The notes: generated from the sequence alone by a model not told the origin. A stretch of DNA of 64,000 nucleotides from Bacteroides faecalis (GCF_003865075.1 NZ_BHWB01000007.1:62001-126000); one strand, 5' to 3'. Shown: positions 35,696 to 45,640, counted from the first letter of the stretch. Numbers and translations: made by a program.

Positions 35696-36388
35696 ATGAA
35701 CTATAAGAATTTATTTTTTGATCTTGATGATACAATCTGGGCCTTCTCTCAGAACGCTCGTGAAACATTTGAAGAAGTGTACCATAACTATTCGTTGGAT
35801 CGTTACTTTGATTCATTCGACCATTACTATATGCTTTATCAGCAACGGAACACCGAACTTTGGGTTGAATACGGTGATGGAAAGATAACGAAAGACGAGC
35901 TGAACCATCAGCGCTTTTTGTTTCCTCTCCAATCGGTTGGAGTGAATGATGAGGTTTTAGCCGAACAATTCTCAAAAGACTTTTTTGCAATTATTCCTAC
36001 CAAGAGCGGTTTGATGCCTTATGCACATGAAGTATTGGAGTATTTATCTCCTCGTTATAATATGTATATCCTCTCTAATGGTTTTCGTGAACTGCAATCA
36101 CATAAAATGCGTTCGGCAGGAGTCGGTCATTATTTTAAAAAGGTGATTCTATCGGAAGATATAGGTGTGTTGAAGCCCAAGCCGGAAATCTTCAATTTTG
36201 CTTTATCAGCTACTCAATCCGATTTGTGTACTTCACTAATGATAGGGGATAGTTGGGAAGCCGATATAACTGGTGCATACGGAGTTGGAATGTCTCAGGT
36301 TTATTATAATGTGGCAGAGCGGAATTCTTTCCCATTCTATCCTACTTATCAGATTCATTCTTTGAAAGATTTAATGGATTTATTATAG
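35696..36388 (+). CDS. YjjG-type noncanonical pyrimidine nucleotidase (HAD superfamily)
   Basis: A 230-residue HAD phosphatase with motif I LFFDLDDTIW, motif II LSNGF, motif III Lys in LKPKPEIF, and motif IV MIGDSWEADI. The cap domain is the helical type of the YjjG family, which dephosphorylates damaged or noncanonical pyrimidine monophosphates to keep them out of nucleic acids. The exact substrate is not provable by eye. Confidence 0.9.
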   Translation: MNYKNLFFDLDDTIWAFSQNARETFEEVYHNYSLDRYFDSFDHYYMLYQQRNTELWVEYGDGKITKDELNHQRFLFPLQSVGVNDEVLAEQFSKDFFAIIPTKSGLMPYAHEVLEYLSPRYNMYILSNGFRELQSHKMRSAGVGHYFKKVILSEDIGVLKPKPEIFNFALSATQSDLCTSLMIGDSWEADITGAYGVGMSQVYYNVAERNSFPFYPTYQIHSLKDLMDLL

Positions 36389-36450
36389 TTTTAATGGATT
36401 AAGTCGTATTTTTGCTGCGTTTAATAAATGCATAAAAATGCGATAAAGTT

Positions 36451-37110
36451 ATGGATAGTACGCTTCTTCCGTTCTCTTTGCTCTGTTTTACTTCGTTTTT
36501 CACGTTGACTAATCCTCTGGGAACCATGCCTGTATTTCTCACCATGACACATGGAATGACAGATCAAGAACGTCGGGCAATTGTACGTCGGGCGACTATT
36601 GTGTCGTTTATAACAATTATGGTATTTGTTTTTGCAGGGCAGTTCCTCTTTAAATTCTTTGGTATATCAACCAATGGTTTTCGTATCGCCGGAGGCGTTA
36701 TTATCTTTAAAATAGGTTTTGACATGCTGCAAGCCCGTTATACACCGATGAAACTGAAGGACGAAGAAATCAAAACTTACGCTGACGATATCTCCATTAC
36801 CCCTTTAGGGATACCAATGCTGTGTGGACCGGGTGCGATAGCCAATGCAATCGTATTGATGCAAGACGCGAATTCTTTTGAAATGAAAGGTGTTCTAATT
36901 GGAATAATTGCTTTGATTTATCTCATTACTTATTTCATTCTTCGCGCTTCTACACGTTTGGTGAAAGTGTTGGGAGAAACCGGCAATAATGTAATGATGC
37001 GTTTGATGGGATTGATCCTGATGGTAATTGCGGTAGAATGTTTTGTGAGCGGAGCAAAGCCAATATTAACGGATATTGTGAAAGAGGGGATGTCAGGAAT
37101 GATTCACTAA
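36451..37110 (+). CDS. MarC family integral membrane protein
   Basis: A 219-residue protein with six hydrophobic segments and the MarC pattern: FFTLTNPLGTMPVFLTMT at the N-terminus, GGVIIFKIGFDML in the middle, and TPLGIPMLCGPGAIANAIVLM. The family was once linked to antibiotic resistance, but its role is unknown. It is a single gene. Confidence 0.92.
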   Translation: MDSTLLPFSLLCFTSFFTLTNPLGTMPVFLTMTHGMTDQERRAIVRRATIVSFITIMVFVFAGQFLFKFFGISTNGFRIAGGVIIFKIGFDMLQARYTPMKLKDEEIKTYADDISITPLGIPMLCGPGAIANAIVLMQDANSFEMKGVLIGIIALIYLITYFILRASTRLVKVLGETGNNVMMRLMGLILMVIAVECFVSGAKPILTDIVKEGMSGMIH

Positions 37111-37200
37111 CGTTTTTGCAGATAGTAAGGCTTATTCTTTTTTATTAATTATACATAGCTACATCTAATTTGTTCATAATGTTAATTTAAAATTAAAAGT

Positions 37201-38379
37201 ATGGGAAAGATTAGCTATAGTCTTGTATATAACCGGAAAAAGAAACTGAACAAGAAGGGTAATGCACTTGTACAAGTGGAAGCTTATCTGAATAGACGGA
37301 AGATTTATTTCTCAACCAGAGTTTATCTCCGGCCTGAACAATGGGACACTAAACGGAGAATGGTGAAAGATCATCCTAATGAAGAAGCTTTGAATCGTAT
37401 GCTTTATGGAGTTGTAGCTACCCTCGAACAAAAAGAACTGGAACTTTGGCAACAGGGAAAAACAATTTCGCTGGAATTACTAAAGGATACGGTAATCAGA
37501 CCAACAACAGACAGGCGAATTTCATTTCTGACGTTTGTCAAAGAAGAAATAAAAAACTCCTTATTAAAAGAATGTACCAAACAGAACCATCTTTCTACTC
37601 TTCATCTGTTGCAGGAATTTAAAAAAGAGATTCTCTTTGCTGATTTAACCTTTGAATTCGTTTCTTCATTTGATACTTTTCTCCAATCGAAAGGATATCA
37701 TATTAATACAATAGCCAAACATATGAAACATGTGAAACGCTACGTGAATGTGGCTATCAATAAAGAATACATGGATATCCGGAAATATGCTTTCAGAAAA
37801 TATAAAATAAAAAATGTGGAAGGAAAGCATACACATTTATCTCCGGAAGAACTTCGTAAAATAGAAGACCTGGAGCTGGAAGGACGGTTTGCAAAGTTAC
37901 AGCATTCCAAAGACGCTTTCTTATTCTGCTGTTATGCCGGATTGCGATATTCCGACTTTGTGAATCTGACAGCTGCTAATATTGTAGAACTTTATCAGGA
38001 GACTTGGTTGATTTATAAATCCGTTAAAACCAAGATTGAAGTACGTCTTCCGTTATATCTGTTATTTGGCGGGAAAGGACTTCTGGTTTTAGAACGTTAC
38101 AAGGATACCCTCAATGACTTTTTCCGGTTGGAAGATAATTCAAATGTGAATAAAGAATTGAATGCGTTGGCTAAACTGGCAGGAGTAGATAAGCATATTT
38201 CTTTTCACACCGCCCGTCATACCAATGCCACTTTGCTTATTTATAACGGAATAAATATAACAACTGTACAGAAATTACTCGGACATAAAAGTGTGAAAAC
38301 GACTCAGATTTACACGAATATAATGGATATTACCATTGTGCGTGATTTGGAGCGGACCACTCTTTCGGGAGGCGAGTGA
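37201..38379 (+). CDS. Orphan tyrosine recombinase
   Basis: A 392-residue recombinase. The N-terminal arm-binding domain (YNRKKKLNKKGNALVQVEAYLNRRK) is followed by a SAM-like core-binding domain, then a complete catalytic domain: Arg in AGLRYSD, Lys in YKSVKTK, HTARH, LGHKS, and Tyr in TTQIYTN. Unlike the element integrase it keeps the first Arg. No tRNA, att-like repeat or mobile genes lie next to it; it sits between marC and hflX. It could be a remnant of a lost element, or an invertase acting elsewhere. Confidence 0.9.
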   Translation: MGKISYSLVYNRKKKLNKKGNALVQVEAYLNRRKIYFSTRVYLRPEQWDTKRRMVKDHPNEEALNRMLYGVVATLEQKELELWQQGKTISLELLKDTVIRPTTDRRISFLTFVKEEIKNSLLKECTKQNHLSTLHLLQEFKKEILFADLTFEFVSSFDTFLQSKGYHINTIAKHMKHVKRYVNVAINKEYMDIRKYAFRKYKIKNVEGKHTHLSPEELRKIEDLELEGRFAKLQHSKDAFLFCCYAGLRYSDFVNLTAANIVELYQETWLIYKSVKTKIEVRLPLYLLFGGKGLLVLERYKDTLNDFFRLEDNSNVNKELNALAKLAGVDKHISFHTARHTNATLLIYNGINITTVQKLLGHKSVKTTQIYTNIMDITIVRDLERTTLSGGE

Positions 38380-38444
38380 TATGAAAAACAAGATCGGAGT
38401 AATATGAAAATAGGAGGAATACAACAATGTCCTCTTTTTTTTGC

Positions 38445-38452
38445 TATATTTG
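38445..38452 (+). promoter_or_regulatory. -7 promoter element of hflX
   Basis: TATATTTG, a perfect Bacteroides -7 box, 30 bp before the preferred hflX start. It lies inside the longer open frame, which argues against a start at 38404. No exact TTTG is seen at -33. Confidence 0.55.
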
Positions 38453-38481
38453 CCGCCATATTTTTATATAGAACAGAAGAA

Positions 38482-39741
38482 ATGAAAGAATTTGTAATCT
38501 CCGAAGCTCAGGTTGAAACAGCTGTACTGGTGGGAATCATCACTCAAACGCAGGATGAACGTAAGACCACTGAGTATCTGGACGAACTGGCTTTCCTTGC
38601 CGAGACGGCTGGGGCGGAAGTAGTGAAACGATTTACGCAGAAGTTGCCGACCGCTAATTCGGTGACCTATGTTGGAACAGGTAAACTGAATGAGATAAAA
38701 GAATATATTCAGAATGAAGCCGAAGAAGAACGTGAAGTGGGAATGGTGATCTTTGATGATGAGCTTTCCGCTAAACAGATTCGTAATATTGAGGCTGAAC
38801 TGAAAGTAAAGATACTCGACCGTACCTCTCTGATTCTTGATATATTTGCAATGCGTGCGCAGACGGCTAATGCTAAAACGCAGGTAGAGCTTGCCCAATA
38901 CAAATATATGTTGCCCCGTTTGCAACGATTGTGGACGCACTTGGAACGCCAGGGAGGTGGTTCCGGAGGCGGAAGTGGTAAAGGTGGTTCTGTAGGTCTT
39001 CGCGGACCGGGTGAAACACAGCTCGAGATGGACCGCCGTATCATCTTAAACCGTATGTCATTGTTGAAAGAACGTCTGGCTGAGATAGATAAGCAGAAAT
39101 CAACTCAACGGAAAAATCGGGGACGAATGATTCGTGTTGCCTTGGTAGGTTATACCAATGTAGGAAAATCGACCATCATGAATTTGTTGTCAAAAAGTGA
39201 GGTGTTTGCAGAGAATAAACTGTTTGCAACACTGGACACGACTGTCCGTAAAGTCATCATTGATAACCTGCCGTTCTTATTGTCCGATACAGTCGGATTT
39301 ATTCGTAAATTGCCGACGGATCTGGTAGATTCTTTTAAATCGACACTTGATGAAGTGCGCGAGGCTGACTTGTTGCTACATGTTGTCGATATTTCTCATC
39401 CGGGATTTGAAGAACAGATAGAAGTGGTGAATAAAACACTAGCCGATATCGGTGGTTCCGGAAAACCTATGATTCTTATATTTAATAAAATAGACGCCTA
39501 TACCTACGTGGAGAAAGCGTCGGACGACCTTACCCCCAGAACAAAGGAAAACTTAACACTCGAAGAACTGATGAAGACGTGGATGGCTAAGATGGAGGAT
39601 AATTGCCTCTTTATTTCCGCCCGCGAGCGAATCAATATAGACGAACTGAAAAGTGTTGTATATCAACGAGTGAAAGAATTGCACGTTCAGAAATACCCCT
39701 ATAACGATTTTCTTTATCAGATCTACGAAGAGGAAGAGTAA
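38482..39741 (+). CDS. hflX: GTPase HflX
   Basis: A ribosome-associated GTPase of 419 residues that splits stalled or stressed ribosomes. The N-terminal HflX domain is followed by the glycine-rich linker GGGSGGGSGKGGSVGLRGPGE, then the G domain: G1 GYTNVGKST, G3 DTVGF, G4 NKID and G5 SARE. The open frame reaches 38404, but the start at 38482 (MKEFVISEAQ) matches the family and lies after a promoter -7 box. Confidence 0.95.
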   Translation: MKEFVISEAQVETAVLVGIITQTQDERKTTEYLDELAFLAETAGAEVVKRFTQKLPTANSVTYVGTGKLNEIKEYIQNEAEEEREVGMVIFDDELSAKQIRNIEAELKVKILDRTSLILDIFAMRAQTANAKTQVELAQYKYMLPRLQRLWTHLERQGGGSGGGSGKGGSVGLRGPGETQLEMDRRIILNRMSLLKERLAEIDKQKSTQRKNRGRMIRVALVGYTNVGKSTIMNLLSKSEVFAENKLFATLDTTVRKVIIDNLPFLLSDTVGFIRKLPTDLVDSFKSTLDEVREADLLLHVVDISHPGFEEQIEVVNKTLADIGGSGKPMILIFNKIDAYTYVEKASDDLTPRTKENLTLEELMKTWMAKMEDNCLFISARERINIDELKSVVYQRVKELHVQKYPYNDFLYQIYEEEE

Positions 39742-39797
39742 TTAATCTAATGTACCGCTTTGCAAATTGGGGAAGGCGGTACATAATTTATATCTAT

Positions 39798-41789
39798 ATG
39801 AAAGATTATCGTAGACTGACTGAAGACGAGGTGCTTCAGCTGAAGAGCCAGTCGTGTCTGGCTGATGATTGGGGGAATGTGCTGGTTGCCGAAGGTTTTA
39901 ATAGTGAATACGTTCATCACACTCGATTCTCGGGCGAAGTGAAGCTAGGCGTGTTCGACGCCGAATTTACCTTGCCGGGCGGAATCAAAAAACACTCGGG
40001 TTTACGGCATGTTACTTTGCATAATGTAGTAGTAGGGGATAACTGCTGCATTGAGAACATCCAAAACTACATTGCAAACTATGAGATTGGGAATGATACT
40101 TTTATTGAAAATGTAGATATCATTCTGGTAGACGGGTTGAGCACTTTTGGTAATGGGGTAGAAGTTGCCGTCCTCAATGAAACCGGTGGTCGGGAAGTGT
40201 TGATAAACGATAAGTTGTCAGCTCATCAGGCGTATATAATGGCTTTGTATCGCCATCGCCCGGAACTGATCAATCGAATGAAATCGATAACGGATTATTA
40301 TTCCAACAAGCACGCTGCTACTGTGGGAAGTATAGGAGATCATGTAATGATTCTTAATACAGGCTCCATTAAAAACGTTCGTATCGGTGATTATTCGCAT
40401 ATTTGCGGAACCTGTCGTCTGACCAATGGAAGTATCAACAGTAATGTGACAGCTCCTGTACGGATCGGTCATGGAGTGATTTGTGATGACTTTATCATTT
40501 CTTCCGGTTCCCATGTGGATGATGGATCAATGCTGACCCGCTGTTTTGTTGGGCAGTCTTGTAAGTTAGGACATAATTATTCTGCTTCCGAATCTTTGTT
40601 TTTCAGCAATTGTCAGGGGGAGAATGGTGAAGCATGTGCCATCTTTGCAGGTCCTTTTACGGTGACGCATCATAAGTCTACCTTGCTGATTGCCGGAATG
40701 TTTTCGTTTATGAATGCAGGTTCGGGTTCTAATCAGAGTAATCATATGTATAAGTTGGGACCTATCCATCAGGGAACGATGGAAAGAGGTGCTAAGACAA
40801 CTTCTGATTCATACATTTTGTGGCCGGCACGTGTCGGAGCTTTTTCTTTGGTGATGGGACGTCATGTGAATCATGCGGATACTTCAAATCTTCCTTTCTC
40901 TTACCTGATTGAGCAACGGAATACTACTTATCTGGTTCCGGGAGTGAACCTGCGAAGTGTCGGAACCATTCGTGACGCCCAGAAGTGGCCGAAGCGTGAT
41001 AAACGAAAAGATCCGAATCGTCTGGATTATATAAATTATAATCTTTTGAGTCCGTATACTATTCAGAAGATGTTCAAAGGGCGTTCTATTTTAAAGGATC
41101 TTAGACGGGTATCCGGTGAAACGTCTGAAACATATTCTTTCCAGAGTGCAAAAATAAAGAACTCTTCTCTGAATAATGGGATACGTTTCTATGAGATCGC
41201 CATTCATAAATTCCTGGGTAACTCTATTATTAAACGTCTGGAAGGTATCAACTTCCAGAGTAACCAGGAAATACGCCAGAGGTTGAAGCCGGATACCGAA
41301 ATAGGTAAGGGTGAATGGGTGGATATTTCCGGATTGATAGCTCCTAAAAGTGAGATCGACAGACTGTTGGACGGTATTGAGAGTGGATCGATTAATCGTT
41401 TAAAGTCAATAAATGCTTGTTTCTCTGAAATGCATGAGAACTATTATACATATGAGTGGAGTTGGGCATATGATAAGATTCAGGAATTTTATGGGCTGAA
41501 TCCGGAAACTATTACTGCCCAAGACGTGATTCGTATTGTGAAATCTTGGAAAGAAGCAGTAGTCGGTCTGGATAAGATGGTGTATGAAGACGCCAAGAAA
41601 GAATTCTCTCTTTCTTCCATGACCGGATTCGGTGCTGACGGTTCGCATGATGAAATGAAACAGGATTTTGAACAAGTTCGCGGGGATTTCGAAAGTAATA
41701 CGTTTGTGACGGCAGTACTGAAACATATTGAAGATAAAACTGCCTTGGGAGATGAACTTATCAAAAGGATTGAGCATATTGAAGAGTAA
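39798..41789 (+). CDS. DUF4954 family protein with left-handed beta-helix repeats
   Basis: About 663 residues from MKDYRRLTEDEV; an upstream ATG at 39750 would add 16 poorly conserved residues. Residues 60-330 show hexapeptide-like repeats (VVVGDNCCIENI, VRIGDYSHICG, VRIGHGVICDDF, CFVGQSCKLGHN), as in nucleotidyltransferase-linked acyltransferases and sugar-binding beta helices. The C-terminal half is helical. This is a Bacteroidota-restricted family of unknown function. The repeats suggest an acyl- or nucleotidyl-transferase-like scaffold, but no catalytic site can be named. Confidence 0.85.
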   Translation: MKDYRRLTEDEVLQLKSQSCLADDWGNVLVAEGFNSEYVHHTRFSGEVKLGVFDAEFTLPGGIKKHSGLRHVTLHNVVVGDNCCIENIQNYIANYEIGNDTFIENVDIILVDGLSTFGNGVEVAVLNETGGREVLINDKLSAHQAYIMALYRHRPELINRMKSITDYYSNKHAATVGSIGDHVMILNTGSIKNVRIGDYSHICGTCRLTNGSINSNVTAPVRIGHGVICDDFIISSGSHVDDGSMLTRCFVGQSCKLGHNYSASESLFFSNCQGENGEACAIFAGPFTVTHHKSTLLIAGMFSFMNAGSGSNQSNHMYKLGPIHQGTMERGAKTTSDSYILWPARVGAFSLVMGRHVNHADTSNLPFSYLIEQRNTTYLVPGVNLRSVGTIRDAQKWPKRDKRKDPNRLDYINYNLLSPYTIQKMFKGRSILKDLRRVSGETSETYSFQSAKIKNSSLNNGIRFYEIAIHKFLGNSIIKRLEGINFQSNQEIRQRLKPDTEIGKGEWVDISGLIAPKSEIDRLLDGIESGSINRLKSINACFSEMHENYYTYEWSWAYDKIQEFYGLNPETITAQDVIRIVKSWKEAVVGLDKMVYEDAKKEFSLSSMTGFGADGSHDEMKQDFEQVRGDFESNTFVTAVLKHIEDKTALGDELIKRIEHIEE

Positions 41790-41840
41790 CTCTTAGATTC
41801 TTTGAAGAAACATATTCATTGAATAATGTATATTCATATT

Positions 41841-41877
41841 GGGCTGAAAGTCTATGTGTAAATTAGGCTTTCAGCCC
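41841..41877 (+). terminator. Rho-independent terminator after the DUF4954 gene
   Basis: GGGCTGAAAG/CTTTCAGCCC arms extend inward to about 14 bp with one G-T pair; a short T-rich stretch follows. It is 51 bp after the stop. Confidence 0.75.
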
Positions 41878-42163
41878 ATGTTTTATCAATCGGATTTCCA
41901 TCGGGATTATATATTGAATGATTTTTAATCATCCGGTTTTTATACTACATAGAGTTTTAAAAGTGATTTTTATCTGCAACTTGCACCAAATCGTATGTAT
42001 TTATTTGATATATAGAATTTTAATGGTGTGCAAGATACTGTGACAGATCGGTTGCAGATAAAGTATCTGCAACAGTCGTTTTTCCTTTGTCTGTATACTG
42101 GTAATCTGTTGTATATCAGTTGTTAATATCCAGTTTGATAACTGTTGATCCTCTGCATGATAG

Positions 42164-42198
42164 CTATTAATAGTCTATATTTCGACTATTAATAGTCT
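42164..42198 (+). repeat. Duplicated 13-bp palindromic motif
   Basis: CTATTAATAGTCT occurs at 42164-42176 and again at 42186-42198. Its first ten bases, CTATTAATAG, are a perfect palindrome. The 22-bp offset between the two copies equals the period of the array about 175 bp downstream. Confidence 0.65.
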
Positions 42199-42372
42199 GT
42201 TTCGGGACTAAATATGATCTAGCTTAATCACATCCCCTGTATGGGATTATATTTCTCAATCACTTATTTGGCAACTAACTCTTTTTTATTTCAGAATATT
42301 GAACCTATCAAAGTAGTCACTTTGTCCTTTCAAACCAACTATTTCAACCGCTTGAATCAACTGTTTAAAGCG

Positions 42373-42504
42373 CCTAAACACTTTGTTCGGAGCCTCTAAA
42401 CAAAGTGTTTTGTTATTTGAAACACTTTGTTTCAGTACTTGGAACACCTTGTTTCAAGTAATAGAACAGTTTGTTTCAACTAACTGAAACAAACTAGAAC
42501 ACCA
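42373..42504 (+). repeat. Array of six degenerate 22-bp units
   Basis: Units start at 42373, 42395, 42417, 42439, 42461 and 42483, each exactly 22 bp. Units three to five share the inverted core GAAAC-N5-GTTTC with changes (GAAACactttGTTTC, GGAACaccttGTTTC, AGAACagtttGTTTC). The second unit carries the core in opposite sense (AAACAAAGTGTTTT). The last ends about 120 bp before the fumarase start. The 22-bp period is two turns of B-DNA, so the cores face one side of the helix. Confidence 0.7.
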
Positions 42505-42624
42505 GGGCTCTCCGTTATTCATTCTTAATTCTTCATTTTTCCTTCTACATTCTTCATTCATATTTATTACCTTTTTATTACCTTTGCCTCACTAACTAAT
42601 ATTACGTAATAAAATAAGAAACTT

Positions 42625-44271
42625 ATGGCAACACCTCCGTTTAAGTATCAGCCCATGTTTGAAAAGGGGAAAGATACAACTGAGTATTATCTGCTTACAA
42701 AAGACTATGTATCAGTAAGCGAGTTTGAAGGCAATCCTATCCTGAAAGTTGAGAAAGAAGGTTTGACTGCGATGGCTAATGCGGCTTTTCGTGATGTGTC
42801 ATTTATGCTTCGTCGTTCGCATAACGAACAAGTTGCTAAGATTCTTAGTGATCCGGAAGCTAGTGAAAACGATAAATATGTGGCACTGACTTTTCTGCGT
42901 AATGCAGAAGTGGCTGCTAAAGGAGTATTACCTTTTTGTCAGGATACGGGTACGGCAATTATTCATGGTGAAAAAGGACAGCAGGTATGGACAGGTTTCT
43001 GCGATGAAGAAGCTCTTTCATTAGGTGTTTATAAAACTTATACGGAAGAAAATCTTCGTTATTCGCAAAACGCGCCTCTTAATATGTATGATGAGGTAAA
43101 TACAAAATGTAACCTTCCTGCACAAATTGATATCGAAGCTACTGAGGGCATGGAATATGAATTCCTTTGTGTAACGAAGGGCGGTGGCTCTGCAAATAAA
43201 ACTTATCTGTATCAGGAGACAAAAGCAATTTTGAATCCGAACACATTGGTGCCTTTTTTGGTAGAGAAGATGAAGACATTGGGTACTGCGGCTTGTCCTC
43301 CTTACCACATCGCTTTTGTTATTGGTGGGACTTCGGCTGAAAAGAACTTGCTGACTGTAAAATTGGCTTCTACTCATTTCTATGATAACTTGCCGACTAC
43401 AGGAAATGAATTCGGTCGCGCTTTCCGTGATGTTGAATTGGAAAAACAGGTGTTGGAAGAAGCTCATAAGATTGGTTTAGGTGCGCAATTCGGTGGTAAA
43501 TATCTTGCTCACGATGTTCGCATCATCCGTTTACCTCGTCATGGTGCTTCTTGTCCGGTAGGTTTAGGCGTATCTTGCTCTGCTGACCGTAATATTAAGT
43601 GTAAGATTAATAAAGAAGGTATCTGGATCGAAAAACTTGACTCCAATCCGGGTAGTCTGATACCTGCGGAACTGCGTCAGGCCGGCGAAGGTGATGCTGT
43701 GAAGATCGATTTGAATCGTCCGATGCCGGAGATTCTGAAAGAACTTACTAAATATCCGGTAGCTACCCGTCTGTCATTGAATGGAACTATTATCGTAGGT
43801 CGTGACATTGCCCATGCTAAACTGAAAGAACGTTTGGATCGTGGCGAAGATTTGCCTCAATATATCAAAGATCATCCTATCTACTACGCAGGTCCGGCAA
43901 AAACTCCGGAAGGTATGGCTTGTGGTTCAATGGGACCGACTACAGCCGGACGTATGGACTCATATGTTGATTTGTTCCAGAGTCATGGCGGTAGCTTGAT
44001 TATGCTTGCAAAGGGTAATCGCAGCCAACAAGTGACGGACGCTTGTAAAAATCATGGTGGTTTCTACTTAGGTTCTATCGGTGGCCCGGCTGCTATTCTG
44101 GCTCAAAACAATATCAAGAGCATAGAATGTGTGGAATATCCTGAATTGGGTATGGAAGCTATCTGGAAAATTGAGGTGGAAAATTTCCCGGCATTTATCT
44201 TGGTTGATGACAAGGGTAATGACTTCTTCAAACAAATTAAACCTCGTTGTACTTTAAGCGGTAGTAAGTAA
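42625..44271 (+). CDS. Class I fumarate hydratase (Fe-S)
   Basis: A 548-residue single-chain class I fumarase, which hydrates fumarate to malate and works in the fumarate-respiring branch of Bacteroides metabolism in the reductive direction. The N-terminal catalytic and C-terminal beta domains are fused as in FumA/FumB. The 4Fe-4S ligand cysteines lie in LPFCQDTGT, in GVSCSADRN and probably elsewhere in the N-terminal domain. Also visible are [13 protein letters not shown] and the C-terminal [25 protein letters not shown] block. Oxygen sensitivity is expected. A repeat array lies in its upstream region. Confidence 0.96.
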   Translation: MATPPFKYQPMFEKGKDTTEYYLLTKDYVSVSEFEGNPILKVEKEGLTAMANAAFRDVSFMLRRSHNEQVAKILSDPEASENDKYVALTFLRNAEVAAKGVLPFCQDTGTAIIHGEKGQQVWTGFCDEEALSLGVYKTYTEENLRYSQNAPLNMYDEVNTKCNLPAQIDIEATEGMEYEFLCVTKGGGSANKTYLYQETKAILNPNTLVPFLVEKMKTLGTAACPPYHIAFVIGGTSAEKNLLTVKLASTHFYDNLPTTGNEFGRAFRDVELEKQVLEEAHKIGLGAQFGGKYLAHDVRIIRLPRHGASCPVGLGVSCSADRNIKCKINKEGIWIEKLDSNPGSLIPAELRQAGEGDAVKIDLNRPMPEILKELTKYPVATRLSLNGTIIVGRDIAHAKLKERLDRGEDLPQYIKDHPIYYAGPAKTPEGMACGSMGPTTAGRMDSYVDLFQSHGGSLIMLAKGNRSQQVTDACKNHGGFYLGSIGGPAAILAQNNIKSIECVEYPELGMEAIWKIEVENFPAFILVDDKGNDFFKQIKPRCTLSGSK

Positions 44272-44298
44272 TTACTGTAACTTAATTAAAGAATTTAA

Positions 44299-44336
44299 GG
44301 GATACTTGTCATTGTTCGTATAGGTATCCCTTTTTT
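44299..44336 (+). terminator. Rho-independent terminator after fumarase
   Basis: GGGATAC/GTATCCC arms followed by six T, 28 bp after the stop. Confidence 0.85.
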
Positions 44337-44367
44337 ACTAACTTTCTTTTCTAATACTTGTAATCTG

Positions 44368-45528
44368 ATGAACCAATCCACGATGAAACTACCTAATCAG
44401 AACAATCAGCATATCGTTTGGCTGGATGTAGTACGTCTAATTGCAATGTTTACAGTAGTCTGTTGTCATTGCACCGATCCTTTTAACTTTTATCCCGGTA
44501 CCGCTCCCAATATTGGAGAAATAAAATTCTGGGGAGCAATTTATGGTGCGGCATTGCGTCCGTGTGTACCTCTATTTGTGATGATTACAGGAGCGTTATT
44601 GCTGCCTGTTAGAGGAGATGCATCTACTTTTTATAAGAAACGTATTCCTCGTGTGTTTTTTCCGTTTCTGATCTGGTCCGTACTCTATAATCTTTTCCCT
44701 TGGATAACGGGGCTGTTAGGATTGAGTCCTCGGATTATTCTTGATTTCTTTCCCTATGCAGGTGAGGATGTGATGCGTCAGTCTTTCTCTGTCGCTATGA
44801 AATATATAGCGTCGATTCCGTTTAACTTCTCTATTCTGGCAGTACATATGTGGTATATTTATCTGCTGATCGGACTTTATCTTTATCTGCCTGTTTTCTC
44901 CGCATGGGTTGAAAAAGCTTCGGAACGTGCTAAACTAATATTTCTGGTGGCTTGGGGAGTGACGTTACTTCTTCCTTATTATTATCAATTTGTTTCCGGA
45001 TATCTGTGGGGTACCTGTTCATGGAACTCATTTGGTATGCTTTATGCTTTTGCCGGATTTAATGGATATTTATTGCTGGGACATTATTTGCGTAATATTG
45101 AATGGAGTATGCGTAAAACACTGCTTATCGGTATTCCGATGTTTGCGGTTGGTTACTGTGTGACTTTTTTGGGTTTCCGCCATATGACAGCTTTGCCGGA
45201 GTTTACAGATGAAATGCTTGAACTATTCTTTACTTACTGCTCTATCAACGTAGTAATGATGACCATACCCGTCTTTATGCTGGCAAAAAAGGCCAAAGTA
45301 CGTTCGGAAAAGGTGAGAAAAGCCTTGGCAAATCTTACTGTTTGTGGTTTCGGAGTTTATATGATTCACTATTTCTTTACCGGACCTTCGGTAGAATTAG
45401 TGAGAGCCATTCATGTACCAATTCCTTTGCAGATACCTGTAGCTGCCGTAGTTGCTTTTATCGTTTCGTGGATGTTGGTGCGACTCATTTATCGTACAGG
45501 AAGGATTGCTAAATACATCGTGGGATAA
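44368..45528 (+). CDS. Acyltransferase family 3 membrane protein
   Basis: A 386-residue inner-membrane acyltransferase (OafA/WecH superfamily) with about ten hydrophobic helices. The N-terminal segment IVWLDVVRLIAMFTVVCCHCTDP carries the conserved His near the end of the first helix; later pieces include FAGFNGYLLLGHYL and the final IHYFFTGPSVELV. Such enzymes O-acetylate surface polysaccharides or other glycans. Start could be 44368 or the ATG at 44383. It is the intact counterpart of the decayed gene at 11.2-11.7 kb. Confidence 0.9.
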   Translation: MNQSTMKLPNQNNQHIVWLDVVRLIAMFTVVCCHCTDPFNFYPGTAPNIGEIKFWGAIYGAALRPCVPLFVMITGALLLPVRGDASTFYKKRIPRVFFPFLIWSVLYNLFPWITGLLGLSPRIILDFFPYAGEDVMRQSFSVAMKYIASIPFNFSILAVHMWYIYLLIGLYLYLPVFSAWVEKASERAKLIFLVAWGVTLLLPYYYQFVSGYLWGTCSWNSFGMLYAFAGFNGYLLLGHYLRNIEWSMRKTLLIGIPMFAVGYCVTFLGFRHMTALPEFTDEMLELFFTYCSINVVMMTIPVFMLAKKAKVRSEKVRKALANLTVCGFGVYMIHYFFTGPSVELVRAIHVPIPLQIPVAAVVAFIVSWMLVRLIYRTGRIAKYIVG

Positions 45529-45538
45529 CCTTCGGTCT

Positions 45539-45573
45539 GTGCTCAAAAATGAATGGCTTATTGAGCACTTTTT
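45539..45573 (+). terminator. Rho-independent terminator
   Basis: GTGCTCAA/TTGAGCAC arms and a run of five T, 11 bp after the acyltransferase stop. Confidence 0.85.
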
Positions 45574-45640
45574 CCTGTGATATCATTATAATAGTGTGAA
45601 ATGAAAGTATAATCCAAACGATTTAACTATAAAAAGAAAA

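Larger units (their letters stand above)
41790..42624. other. Large repeat-rich intergenic region upstream of fumarase
   Basis: 835 bp without a gene. From left to right it holds a terminator (41841-41877), AT-rich DNA, a duplicated 13-bp motif (42164-42198), a 22-bp-period repeat array (42373-42504), and the presumed fumarase promoter just before 42625. Its size and repeat content are unusual for this otherwise compact housekeeping region. Confidence 0.7.

Noticed and set aside
37110-37200. Invertible promoter beside the orphan recombinase
   Set aside because: No inverted repeats of useful length flank any promoter-like sequence on either side of the gene.
42373-42504. CRISPR array interpretation of the 22-bp repeats
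   Set aside because: Units abut with no spacers, are degenerate, and no cas genes are in the window.
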